Part shown: in pieces, positions 1 through 12,400 of the stretch
Layout: each line of letters starts with the position of its first letter
Position numbering within the stretch: the stretch's first letter is position 1
From: Portulaca oleracea
Taxonomy: Eukaryota; Streptophyta; Magnoliopsida; Caryophyllales; Portulacaceae
Direction of reading: 5' to 3'
Length of the DNA: 64,000 nucleotides
NCBI GenBank assembly: GCA_029582165.1
Contig: CM055892.1
Coordinates: forward strand, 1,335,347-1,399,346
Position numbers and translations under genes: made by a program
The notes under the pieces: model-generated
The model's database searches: none
What the model was told of the DNA's origin: nothing
Seen by the model: only the letters and a program-made list of their open reading frames with translations

Positions 1-1033
1 GGATTTGCTTTAATAACAATGAATTTGATTATTAAAACCTAGTTTGTGAAATCATTCTTTCATCCGAATAAAGAATCGATAATCATATGAATTCTACCGC
101 TCTTTAGATGTTTAATAATTAATATAATTGTTATAATTAGCATAACAGACAACTTTCATATGCTTATCAAAGTTAAATATCTCAAATTAACTAGTCTTTT
201 CTAAAATTTCATAAATTAGGTAGAAAAGTTGGTAGTCTGATTATTATAGTTCACCTTTAAGAACTTCTTAAATTAATCTCAAATTTCAAGTATTCAAGTC
301 CTTAAAAATACTCATAAACATCAAGAACGCAAACTTCTATTGATTCAAATAGAGAATTCAGGCACAAGCTATGGAAATTCTAATCAAACACCATTGTTTT
401 GGTTCACTAATCCCTAGATAATTAAAATCTACTCACTCATGATTATTGAAGGCATAATAAAGGTTCTAAACATGATAATCAAACCTCAAAACACTAGATC
501 ATAAATTAGGGTTGAACAATCTTCAAGAATTTCGCCCGAGTCTTTCAATCTCCGACGAAAATTCCTTCACGATCGCGTCAATCTCCTTATTCAATCTTTG
601 ATTGTATGTTTTTTGATTTGATGTAGATGATAGATGGATGGAAGATGGAATAGTAAAATATGAAATGATCTGCTGTCCTCCGGGTTAAGTTTGCATGAAA
701 AAGTAATAATTTCACTTGAAACCGTCAAAATCCGCGAAATTGCACAATAGGGGGCCAGAAAATAGCCCACCACAGACCAGACTGATCACCATGGGAAGCC
801 CGGAGTTTTCTACCGTGGTCTAGTTGTCCATAGGGAGGCCTGTGGTGTACTTGTTTTCACCTAAAATTGAGGGAATGATGGTGTTTGGGCCACAAAAATT
901 ACAAATGTGCATAAAAAACACCACCACCAAGTGTAATATGGAAATGGGGATATCAATCAACATTTTAAATCAAAGTAATCCCTAATCCACTATCAATTTT
1001 CTAAAAATCTAGGTAAAATATGCACTTATTAGT
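1..1033 (-). repeat. Degenerate Athila-like LTR relic at window edge
   Basis: No gene is seen here. The order of sequence blocks resembles the intact Athila-like LTR at 37452-38905: an AT-rich first half, a block around 470-560 with an imperfect match to about 38010-38070, a G-rich block rich in ATGGATGGA-like words near 620-650, short degenerate palindromes around CCATGG and ACCGTGGT (about 790-855), and an end near 1033 (ATATGCACTTATTA) close to the intact LTR end (ATACACTTATCA). Orientation would match that element. Similarity is by eye and low, and the left end lies outside the window, so this is a moderate-to-weak call. Confidence 0.35.
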
Positions 1034-3498
1034 AACATAGGTTTTCCGCTACACAACTATAAACACTTGCAGTACAACCTAACTACTCAATCTTTATAGT
1101 TTTGAATTTCATAGAGAAATCTAACGCTCGAACAAAGTAACATTTTGCTCCATGTGCTCCTTTGAATTGATCCAATATGGATACACAGTGGACTATAGAT
1201 GTAGAGGCCAAGAGAGCTATTTGTATATCTCACAAGATGTGCTCGTGCTTATTTTTGGTTTTTTGTTTGATGCAGTAATCAAAATATATATATTAATGGA
1301 CTACAAGGGGGTGTCACCCATGTATATAGGAGGCAATCTCAAAACTCACAAAGGCTTAAACACTAGGGTTCTCTATGGTCAACTTATCAACAAAACTAAA
1401 GAAGTTGATCTTTCTACCATCATTAAAAACCTTTGCACCAACTAAACAAAGTTCTAAAAGAAATAAAGCTTGAAATCATCCAAAGATCTAGTCTTGCCTT
1501 AAAAAAATTTGAGAATTTCTCTCTTTCCAATTGCTTCACCAAATTGTTGAAGGTATCAAATGTCACACTAGACTCTATTCAGTCTTCTTTTCCTAGACAC
1601 CTAACTAACCTCTATGGAAGAAAACAACATATTCCATGAAGCAGATACCCATCGGCAACAGAAGTTGGTTGATATCTCTTGCTTTTGAAACACATAGAAT
1701 TGGGATCCAATTTAAAGGTAGTTCTTTAAAGCAAGTCTTTTTCAGTAGGAAATCTTTCCTTTGACGGCTGACCAAGCAAAAAAGCAAACCTTGGTGGGAG
1801 ATTGCAGCAGAACATGTGAACTAGCCAAAATTGTATGGAAGAAAAATAATTGCTATTATAATCTTTCGTGCAGCTCCTCATGTTACTGAGCCTATCTTAG
1901 AACAAAAATTAATTGTAGTGGGCAAAAATATTAATTGTAATGGGCAAATGATTCACTGTAGTGGACAAAAGATACATTACAGTGAACGGAAGATTCATTG
2001 TATATTTGAAGATTCGTTTAAAAGGTTTTGTGTAACATATATCATGAAATTTATTGAATTTACACAAAACAAAAACAAGTTCAACGAGGAAAAACCCAAT
2101 ATATGGCTCCAAAAAGGTTGCAATGAAAAATAAAGCAAAGGTGTTAGGATGAGATTCAAACCCTAAACATCTAACTTGAAAATTAGTATTCCTACCATTA
2201 GAACATTATACTTATGTTGTTGGCAAACAAGTGTTGTACAAGATGTAGTGGTGACCATATGTTAACTTATAATTTGTTTCTCTCTCGAGTGTTTCCGGTT
2301 GTTTTTTTTTTTTTTTTTTTTGGGGGGGGGGGGTAGAGTCGAATATTTTGGAGATTTTTCCAATAGATGGGTGAGTTTGTGTTAAGGTTTCGGTAATGTG
2401 CCAATCTGTGCAGGTGGGTGTGAGGGTTTAAGGCAGTTGCAATGGGATTAGTGGTCAACATGGAATACTTAGGTTGTAGGTGGTGTTGCTAGGTGATTGG
2501 GTGGTGGCGTTGAATGTTGGATGTGACTAGGGTTTCATTACTGAATTGTAACATCTGAGTTTCATTTTCTTGCTTTTTTATTGGTTGTCAAGGGAATTTA
2601 TAAGTGGTTTGGCTTTGGAATTAGAACTATCAAGAAACTCTATATTTCAGATTTTGCCCTTCTTGAAAGTCATGATGGTTGAATTCAAATTCTCGTTGCT
2701 CAAGCTTAGTTTAAAAAAGAGCTCCAGGGGTACTAAAAACCCCAAAAAGCCTTGCGTGCACCCCCTATACGCAACCCATTCCGAAGGGGCAGGCTTTTTG
2801 GCGCTTTTTAGCTGAGCACAATCTCAAGATAAGCCTCTTTGCTTCCTCTTTTGCTCTCGCCCTTCCTCTTTTGAACTTGTCTAGCCGGCTTCATCTCCCT
2901 CTTTTCTTCCTCGTCACAATTCCTCTATCCGTCTATTTTCTCTTCTTGTGGGGAATTCTCTGTTAACCTCGTCAATTCTCTATTTTTTCCCTGGGTTTTT
3001 GGTGTCACGCCCTGCAGGAGAAAAGCCAAAGCCCGAGTCCGTGCCTCAAGCCAGGTGCCTTCGCATTTTTTATTTTTGGCTTCACTCTCTTTTAATCGAA
3101 GTGCTCAATAAAGTCCTAAAACTATACAAGGCATTTGAGGAACTGTTTTGTAGCCTGACTTCCTCTTTAATTTTTAATGAATTCATAAATGTTTGTGAAG
3201 TCGTGAAATTTTCAAATAACTTGAGATGAAGGGCATGTAATTTTCTAAACCTTTCTAAATGTTTTATAACTTTACATTTATGTCTTTTTTTTTAATTTTT
3301 TTTATAGAGGACGATTGCAACATAAAGGTACAATTTGTAGTGCTTATAAATAAGATCTGTGTGTTTTGACCTGTGTATGCTGAGAACTTCATATTGCTAT
3401 ATTGGATTCTTAGTAGTATCTATGGAAGAAATAAGATCAGCATCATGTCTTGGAAGTTCTGTAGTTCAGTTATTAATCAAATTCTTTCTTATTGACAG
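1034..3498. other. Non-coding stretch upstream of the first recognised exon
   Basis: No convincing gene. Open frames here are short, lack recognisable domains and do not connect to the exon at 3499 through consistent splice sites. Pyrimidine-rich sequence at about 2820-2990 could be a 5' leader or repeat. The upstream exons of the split gene may lie here unrecognised, or to the left of the window. Confidence 0.4.
2302..2333. repeat. T20-G12 homopolymer junction
   Basis: A run of 20 T is followed directly by 12 G. Similar G runs sit at 4542-4554. Such tracts are prone to length errors in sequencing. Confidence 0.9.
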
Positions 3499-6400
3499 GA
3501 TAGCACAACATATATTGGATTCGGCTAGAAAGAAAAAAAGGTCTTGGAATTATGAGCAACGTATTGGAAGGGATGAACATGCTGCTTTGGTTATACTGGT
3601 CAGTCTCTGCTGCTGAAAAGTCTTGTAGACATTCTTTTCGACGTTAGTTTACAAAATGTATTGTGCATTGAGGTTATTGAATGATAATATGCTTTAAGTG
3701 GTGAATGTGGTGGAAACATGACATGGCTTCCTGAGTCATTAAAACTAATTTTTATTGGATTTTTTATTTACTATTCTACCTTATAGAATATCAAAGTGTA
3801 ATTTGTCTGCTAACAATAAACTCCCTGCTTCTGACCAAAAATGTTATACATAAATAATGAATATAAAATAAGCACTAGTAATAAACTTGTCTTTTGATGA
3901 TAAAAAGGAAAAATATCCTTCTAAAAAGCTGAATTCTTATCCAAACCAATCCTCTCATCTCTCTGTCCTCAAATATTCATGGTAAGCCAACCAAAAATCT
4001 GGGTTGAATGGCTTGCAAGTAGATTGAAGAAGGCTCATGTCAAGTTCAATGGAGAAGGGTTGCATTGACAGGAAGTTCAACGGAGAAGAGTTGTGTGGGC
4101 AGTTCACGTGATTTACGTAATTGTTTTTATAATTTCTTGCTAATGTTGATTGAATTGAATCTTTTAATTTGAATAATATGCTAAACATGTATGTATAGGT
4201 TAGGGGGTTGTAAAGCAAATCGTTTAATATTCAATAGTGATAGATTATAATCTACTGCATTTGTCACCTTGTGATTATTATCATCCGATGCACCCAAAAC
4301 ATGATTTGTTTATGACCCGGTTTAATGCTATGCTGCTCCAACACAAGTATAGGTGTCTGATATGGACACAGATTTAGGTGACAGATAGAGGTACCCATGT
4401 CAGATTGGACACCTCTGTGCTAGAGAAATGTTTCTTCTTTTTAGCATGTTTTTAGCACGTCCTGTACTCTTGTGTGCAAATCTTTCCCTTACACGTTATT
4501 GAAGAAAGAATACAGGCTTGTTTTGTTGTGTGTGTGTGGTTGGGGGGGGGGGGGTGGTGGTTCACATAACATGGAAAGTTGGGGACTACTTGACCACTAC
4601 AAAAAACCTATTGCATGTTACAGATGTTCTTCTTGAAAAGGACCCATTGGTTTTTGGAGACCAAATTATGCTATCATGACCTTGAGATGGAACCTATTGA
4701 AACAAAGCCAACAAAATGAGAATGCCTCTTCCCAATAATCAGGCTTCTGGAAGAATTAATGTTCGAATGGCATTGCCCCGCGTTTCAATAAATTAATTCT
4801 TGAATATCATCTTTCAAACAAGCCATCCTAAGGAGATTCGGGAATTGAACTTTACAGGTCTTTTCCCCACATCAAAAAGAATAAGAGACTTGAAAAGCTC
4901 CATACTTGCAAGTGTTGATTTTCAGCAAACCATGACATGATCTATTTATAAGTCTGAATTACTTGGAAAACAAGCTAAAACTTAGCTAATTCTATCATCA
5001 ACAGAATAGGAAACTAAATATTTTTAGAATACTCCTAATAATCTCATTCACATATTTCAAATACTGCATAATATCCAATACAAATTTGATATAAAAAATA
5101 CTATAAAAAATACAACTACTTCATTACAATACAATTCCCGACATTCTTGATCTTGGATTTTCTTCCTTTATTTTCCACTTCCATAATTTTCCCCCAACTT
5201 GTCGCCATGACAGAAGCAATGGGACCTTGTGTATTCAACACTTGGACCCTTATCCTGCTTGATGTTGTGCCCTGAATCTAGATTATGCAAGTTTTTCCAT
5301 GCGCTAGTGCTACTTCAGCACTATGATTGAGCTTCAATAATGTGAAGTGTTCTCCGTTTTGTTTCTGTAGTGATTCTCTTAGTTTATCGAACCTAGCATT
5401 CCTCTTTTTCATTGTCCGTGCTCTCTAGTTGTGTCAGTGGATTAGTTGCACTGGGATTCATTTTGGATTTAAAACTTCATCATCATGTATTACCTCCATC
5501 AAAGGTCTTGAGAAGCATTTCTTACAACTCTCTCCAGGAACAATTTTACATGAGCATGAGCATCTATAGAAGGCTTCTACTTGTGATTTTTCTCCACAAT
5601 TTCTTTTAGGAAGAATGAATGGGCTTTTCCATTGGATCCATATCTTACGGTTATCCACCAACAAGCTTTACGGGTTGAGGGTAAGGGGTAGCAAATTGCC
5701 AATGACTAGTATGGACCATAAGTCCCACAACTTCCACTCGCGGGAAATATTTTGCTTCCACCAAGAAATGAACCTTGGCTGGGAGCTTGGAATATGGGGG
5801 TGGGTACCAACTTGGCCATAAACCCCACCAGATGAATATACTTCACGATGACCTTCTGTGCCATTGGATGTAATTGAGGATGTGATCATATGTGTAGATT
5901 ATGGTTATCTACGCGTGATTCCCTACATATTTGGTCTTGCGGTAGCAGCACATGATCCAGCGAGAAAGAATGCAACAAGCACTAATCTGGCACTAAATAG
6001 GGCAATTTGGAGTTCGAAACAAATATTGTGGACTTGGTTTCTCCCGTTTTGGGCAAAGCTTCATCCGCCTTCCCCCTTTCCCCTGGTTGCTCTCATGGTT
6101 AAAATTGCAACAGGTTGAATATGTTGCCTTCTCTGATGAAAAAAAGGGAGAAATCGAAGGATCTTTGATAGCAAAGCATTGGCCCTTCATGATTACAAGG
6201 CCAACATTTTGTCGGTTTTTGTTTAGTTGGAGCAGTTGTGCTTATGGGGGATAGTAATATGAATTTTTAGGATAGTGTTTAATAATATCATGGTTGAGAG
6301 CTTGAGGGCATAATGATTTTGTAATTACCACTTTTGTACATGAGCGACATCCCCTTGGTGTCCTATCAATATTTTGTTTGATTATCAAAAGATAAAGGAT

Positions 6401-9400
6401 TTTTGGACTGCAATATACCCAGGTATTGGATCGTAATGTACCCACCTTTATTATTGGATACTAATATACCGACCTTTATACCTAGGTGATTTTATTGTAC
6501 TTACCAGTTACCATGACTTTAGTGGTGGTGAACCGGCCTTAAGGATGACTTAAGTGGGCTTGTATTGGTCACTTATGGGTCTCAGGAAGTTTCCAATGCC
6601 TGCCACATTATCCTTGAAACCCGTTCACCACCACTTAAGTCATGGGAAGTACATTAAAATCACCTAGGTATAAATGTCAGTATATTAGTATCCAATAGTA
6701 AAAGTGGGTATATTACAATTCAATACCACAAAAGACGGATAAATTACAATTCAAAAATCCAAAAATAAGAGACGGGTTGAATATGCTGCAGGTTTTGTTG
6801 ATGGGCAATGTAATAAGGTTGGGTTGGCTTGGGAATCTGAAATTCATGGATGATTTGGTCGGGGAAGGAAAAGGGAAATTAGGAGGGTAAAAGAGGGAAA
6901 AATCAAAAGAGGGAAAAATCAGAATATTCATTCAATAATTCTCTATATCTTGGAGAAAAAACTAAAATTGACCTGATTCTGTCCTATACTTAAAATACTG
7001 TTAAATGATCTCATTGTCTCTTTCTTTTTTTAGGACTCATTTTCACTCATCTTAAATGTCGTATAATGTCATTCCCATATTTTTGATTTTGGTTTTGCTT
7101 CCTTTATTTCTTCATGTCCATGAAGTTGTTTTTACTTTATATCATGATTTTGCCTGTAGTACCACACAATTGCATGTGTTCTACCTTCGGCACTAGATGC
7201 TCGTGTTGTCGCTGTTGTTTTTATCAATCCATTGCATCATGAAGCTTACCATTAAAAATTGTGGTTTACATGCAGTTACAGTCACTAAAAGCTCTTGCAG
7301 ATGTATCAATAGCAAAGCAAGAGTTAGAAGAAACTGGAGTGAGTATTTGCTGTTGCATCTCTATTTATTCAAGAAGACTCATTGCATTGTTGATTGCTAA
7401 CATAACCACTAATTCCAGTTTTTCATTTTCCTTTATGTGATGCTTTTCTTCTCAAAGTCCTTTTTAAGATGTTACAGATTTCGTATGTCTACTTGAGGAT
7501 TAGTGAAGTTTTCAGCCCTAGCACACTTGTACCTAGATTGCTATGTTGAATTCTAGTTAGTACTTCATGAAACATATGTTTTAAGTTTGTCAGATTATAT
7601 GGATGGCTGACAATGTAGATTTTTGAGAACACAGTTTACTTTTCAAAACATTATTAGCTATCCAATGAAAATCCCAATTTAAACACTCTTTGCAGTAGTG
7701 TGTGGACCATTGTTATCGGGAGCACTTCCTGGATCATTTAGTCCATACTGCAGGTCACTACTTTATTGACAAATTTTGTTTAACTTTGCATCCGGATTGC
7801 TCGTTCTTAGAGCGATCCTAGTAACTATGGTGTGGACTTAGAAGTTGATGCTTCTCTTATTGCATCCAACATTAGCACTCATTTTGACCCTTTTTCAATT
7901 GTCATGGCACCACAATCTACTACAGTTACTGTGAACTTGTTGATTCCTTTGTTATGGAAAAAGTGAATAGCTTGTTGCATAGTGTACCATTTTTGTCGTC
8001 AAATGGAAGTGCATGACTTCTAGCTATAAGATAGGTGAAATCAAATGCTTGGATAAAGGAATCCCCTCAACGCGTAAAACCTCATGCACTACATCAGATC
8101 CGCTCCATACCTCGCTTAGTGGCGGGATTTTGGGGTATTGGATACGGAAAGCTAACTCCATTACGATGTTGATAAGTCAATGCCTCACCGAAAGAGTTTA
8201 GCCCCACAAACCCGGAATGTGGATGTTATACTGCAAACATGACATTGTTGGCGTTTCCCATGATGTTAACATTCACCCACCTTAGTATGTTTGGTGTAAA
8301 AGCTACTCAGATCCTACAATTAGGAAAATCTAGGCACTTTGAGGTGCTAGCAAAGTTGCAGCCTTGTTGAGCATAGATCTGGGAGACCTGAAACTCGAAC
8401 CGATGGACTTGGATCCACATTAAAATCAGCACCCAAAAAGGCCACTCAAAAGTTGACCTGAAATGCGAACCAAACCATACCCTATCCCAAACTTTTTTTT
8501 GCAAAGATGCTTCTTTCGAGTGGAAGTCATATTGGATTAGACCAAAAATTTGGTTGACCCAAATTGAAAATTACCATGACCGAAACCTAACTAAACAAAA
8601 TTATTGATTGATTCTAAACTCACTTGTTCCGAATGCTACTTTACTTGTACTGAAACCAAATGATTTGTTTTCCATCCCTTAGGTAAATTTGGTTAAGGTC
8701 ATGGTGTCCTCTTTGAATGAAGGTGATAAGTGAAGTGGTGTCGGGTCCTTTTTCAATTCATCTCACTCAAGAACAGATGACATCAAGGATCAAGGACTTA
8801 GAATTATAATTTTCTCAGGGTCCGGGTTCGTCAAGGGATAGCTCGATCATTCTTTGGGTTGACCAAGAAGAGGCCCTCTAGAGTGGTTGTTCTCGGAGCT
8901 AATAAGTGGGTTGAGTTCGGCCTTTTATCTATTCAAGCTTGGTTCGAGCTTGGGGCTAAGCAGGGGTAGGAGTAAGGAAGGAAAAGAGAACGAAGAAGGC
9001 GAGCTGCAGATGACACGATTGTGCTCCTCAATTGCATGATCGTGTACTTGTCCTTGGTTTTCCAAATTCGGTGGGAGCTTTGGGTCACGATCATGCCCAC
9101 CATTGGCATGACCATGACACCCCCTCCCGAGAGGGGTACATGATCGTGCCATTTCTGCTAGATGAGAGATTTCAAGTAGCTAGGCGAGTTTTCGACGAGG
9201 GTACAATTGTGCCATCCTATGGCACAATCGTGCCCCCATTAATTCAGGAATGATTATACGTTTTCTAATTTTCTTTGACATCTTTTAATCCACCATGTAA
9301 TGACCCTTGTACCCCCACTATGTTCAGCTCAATACCCCTAATTAGGTCATTTTGTTTTTGGTGAATCTTAGCCCTTGATTGTAAAGCTTTTAATTGTTTA

Positions 9401-12400
9401 TGGCCCTTTGGTTGTATCTTTCTTGGGGAAGGCTCCAATCCCTTTGCCAAAGATATCAACTTTGATGATTAATGAATGACATTTTTGGGACCAACTCGGA
9501 ATTCCCTCCAAATCTTATTACTTTATCAAGATTTTCTATAATTTGGTGGTGTTTTAAGTCATTTCTTTATTGATTTGTGTTGATTCTTCTTTATCAAATC
9601 ATGGTGGAATGTTTAGCTCTTGGGTGGTGATTAGCTTTATCCCAAGTTCATATCATTGAGGTTTATTGGTTATTGTTGTTGTTTTGGATTCAAGTTCAAC
9701 ATTAGATTGCAAGATCATCCTTTCATCCCTTTTGGTTATTCTCATTCTCGGAGTTTATCAATCGATCCAGTCATTGGCAATCCTCTATCTTTCCGTCACC
9801 ATGGCCATCATGCTCCAATAAGCTTCTTAACGAATGAAAAGTCACTCAATTTCCTTTGTACTTGTTTGAGGTGTTAAGGTGCTAGCTTTGGTCGGTGAAC
9901 TTCAATCCTCTAGCACATGAATTTGGCCTTGACTGGGACCTTTGGTACCTCGTGCATTATGTAGCGAAAACATAGTTCTGTTCCATTACTCTTTTTTGGT
10001 TGTTTGTACTCAATATAATTATGCAATTGGGATGAAGATTTTGGTATGTAAGTGATGGAATGAAGAATTAGAATATTTAGGAATAGCAATACTTGGTATA
10101 TTTGTGATTTTATTATATATAGTTTCCTATTCTTGTTAGGATTATTTTAGTTTTCTAGTTAGCTTAGAAATACTATGCTAGATTCCTATTTCTGTTAGGT
10201 TTAGGATTATGCAGATTGTTTACCTAATTACCTATAAATGACGGCTTTGCTAGCCTTTATGAGACACACAAGATTGATTATTAAATATTGAATATTTTGA
10301 ATTCTTCCTAAATCCGGCAGGGGATGGTGAATTCTTCACTTGAATCCGACACAGGGATGTTGAATTGGTATCTTTTGCTGTTATTTATTTTCCAGTGCTC
10401 TTTCTACTTGGTATGATACCGAGTTCTCAATTCCGAGCATCACCCAAACCCTATTCTGTTGCCATCCGATCATTGAAAGAAAAAAAGAATCGCTAACTGC
10501 CCAGAAACCCTAAATAGTCGCTACCCTTCTGTCCAAAACCAGTGCGCCACTGCCGATCGCCAATCACCACCCATCGACCTCTATCCTTCCACCAACCTGG
10601 TTAGTCGACCACCATGATGTTCCCTAGAACAATGATGTTCTTAGAAAGAGTCTTAGAAAGTGAGACAAGCATTGGGGAGACAAATTGGGATACAAAAATA
10701 TATGAAAAGATGGAGGATTCAAACAAGATGTTTAAAGATGATCTATTAGAAATTGTTAATAGACTTCTTGGATAGATGACTTTCGATAGTTATTCTAGAA
10801 AGAGCATCTTGGGGTCGTAAGTCAAGTCCATAGTTATGAAAGTTCTAGTTAGGGTGAAGTAAAGCAAGAGAGTCATCTATCTCTTATATGATATGTTCAA
10901 TCTTCAATTGATATTGAATGTGGCTCTACAACGTTAGATGTTACGGTGCCTACTTTGCCTTCTATTATGCCCTCTGTTGTTGTCGTTGATGATGTTGAAG
11001 CCGTCCTTGAAGATGAGTACTCAAACACAACACATGACTACAAGATTACGCCTACTCATGCAGAATTTCTGTTTAGTTATCCAGTTAAACATGTGGAGGC
11101 ATCAAGACCATCAATTGAGTATATGCTTTATTTCTCATTGAAGAATATTTTGTTGGCAAGAAGCTTCATCCCATCATTTAATTTATTTTTTTTTTAATCA
11201 TTTCATCCCATCATTCAGTTACTACTTTTTCTAGAGAAGTTGAAAGCTATGCAGATTTTTCATACTTGTGGCGAAGTGAATATGCTCTTCTTTTGTTGGA
11301 TTATCATCTTTCCGCACTTCTACAAAACCACTGATCGTGTTTTCCGTAACTGGGAGATCTGTTGCGTTTTGCTGGCTGCATAACTTCATACTAACTCTCT
11401 GGAGGCGAGGCTTTTTTTTTTTTTTTTTTTTTTACCAGCCGGGGAGAATGATGGAAAGCAGAATTGGAATATTTAGGCATATAATATCCAGTAGCTTATG
11501 ATTTTATTATATTTAATTTCCTATTCTTGTTAGGAATTTTATAGTTTTCTAGTTTGATTAGGAATATTATGCTAGTTTCATATTATTGTTAGGGTGTTTA
11601 TCTATAAGGCTTTGCTAGCCTTTATGAGACACTCGAGGTTGATTATTGAATATTATGAATTCTTCCTGAAACCACGGGGATGCTGAACTCTTCTGTTGAA
11701 TCCAACATACGGATGTTGAGTTCGTGTCTTTAGCTTTTATTTATTTTCCAGTTCTCTATTTGTTGATAAGAAAATGTGGAGTCCTGGCTTTAAATGAAAT
11801 TAAGAGATAGACAAGTTTGCACCTTTCTTTTTGAATGCAATACATGTCATGTCCAATTGGCACCTAAGAGTTTTTATTTAATCTTATTACAGGAGGCTTC
11901 ACATATGTTTGAGGCTGAGAAGGTCCTTCGCCAATGTACACGTGCTTTCAAAGAGGTATGGATGGTGATCACTGTCTTTTTGCTGAAATAATGGAATAAT
12001 TTGTAGCAAATGTCTTAAATCTATAGTGTTATGTCCTGGTCCCCTGGCTAGGGGTCCAAATCATGGTGCGGTAGTGCTTTTTCTTGTTGTTAGTGGGCAT
12101 CAAGGTGCAGCAAGCGATCTTTCTTCTGACTCGAGAACCAATTCACTTTAATCTACTCCAGTTGGACTTGATATCAATTGCATGCATCTTGAATTTCCTA
12201 ACCTGCTCTGTAATATCTTCATTGAGACAGAGGAAATGCCATTTTCTTCCTTTTATTTCACCATCCCTTTTTTTTTTTTTTGTGTGTGTGTAATCTGATT
12301 CAGGTATAATCTAATTTGTGGGGTGACATTAGCTTTTTTGTAATGTGGGGTGGTTTATCAGGCCAAAACTCTGACTGATTGGACGGGAAACTGTGAACTT

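Larger units (their letters stand above)
7339..11892 (+). other. Intron of the split gene (4.6 kb)
   Basis: Begins GTGAGT and ends TTACAG. Contains a palindrome-rich repeat block (about 8990-9245) and a small LTR-flanked relic (about 10053-11770). Elsewhere only unremarkable AT-rich sequence is seen. Confidence 0.55.

Noticed and set aside
1152..1445. 97-codon frame on the plus strand
   Set aside because: No recognised domain, no coding bias and AT-rich surroundings; length is within chance for this base composition.
3300..3340. Possible short exon AGGACGATTGCAAC before GT
   Set aside because: None of its three phases connects to the exon at 3499 without a stop or a phase clash.
4592..4603. 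CACTACAAAAAA as a second CACTA end
   Set aside because: No subterminal repeats and no matching inverted end nearby; a 12-base match in AT-rich DNA is weak.
10938..11197. Overlapping frames of 67 and 83 codons inside the LTR-flanked relic
   Set aside because: No gag or pol landmark in either frame.
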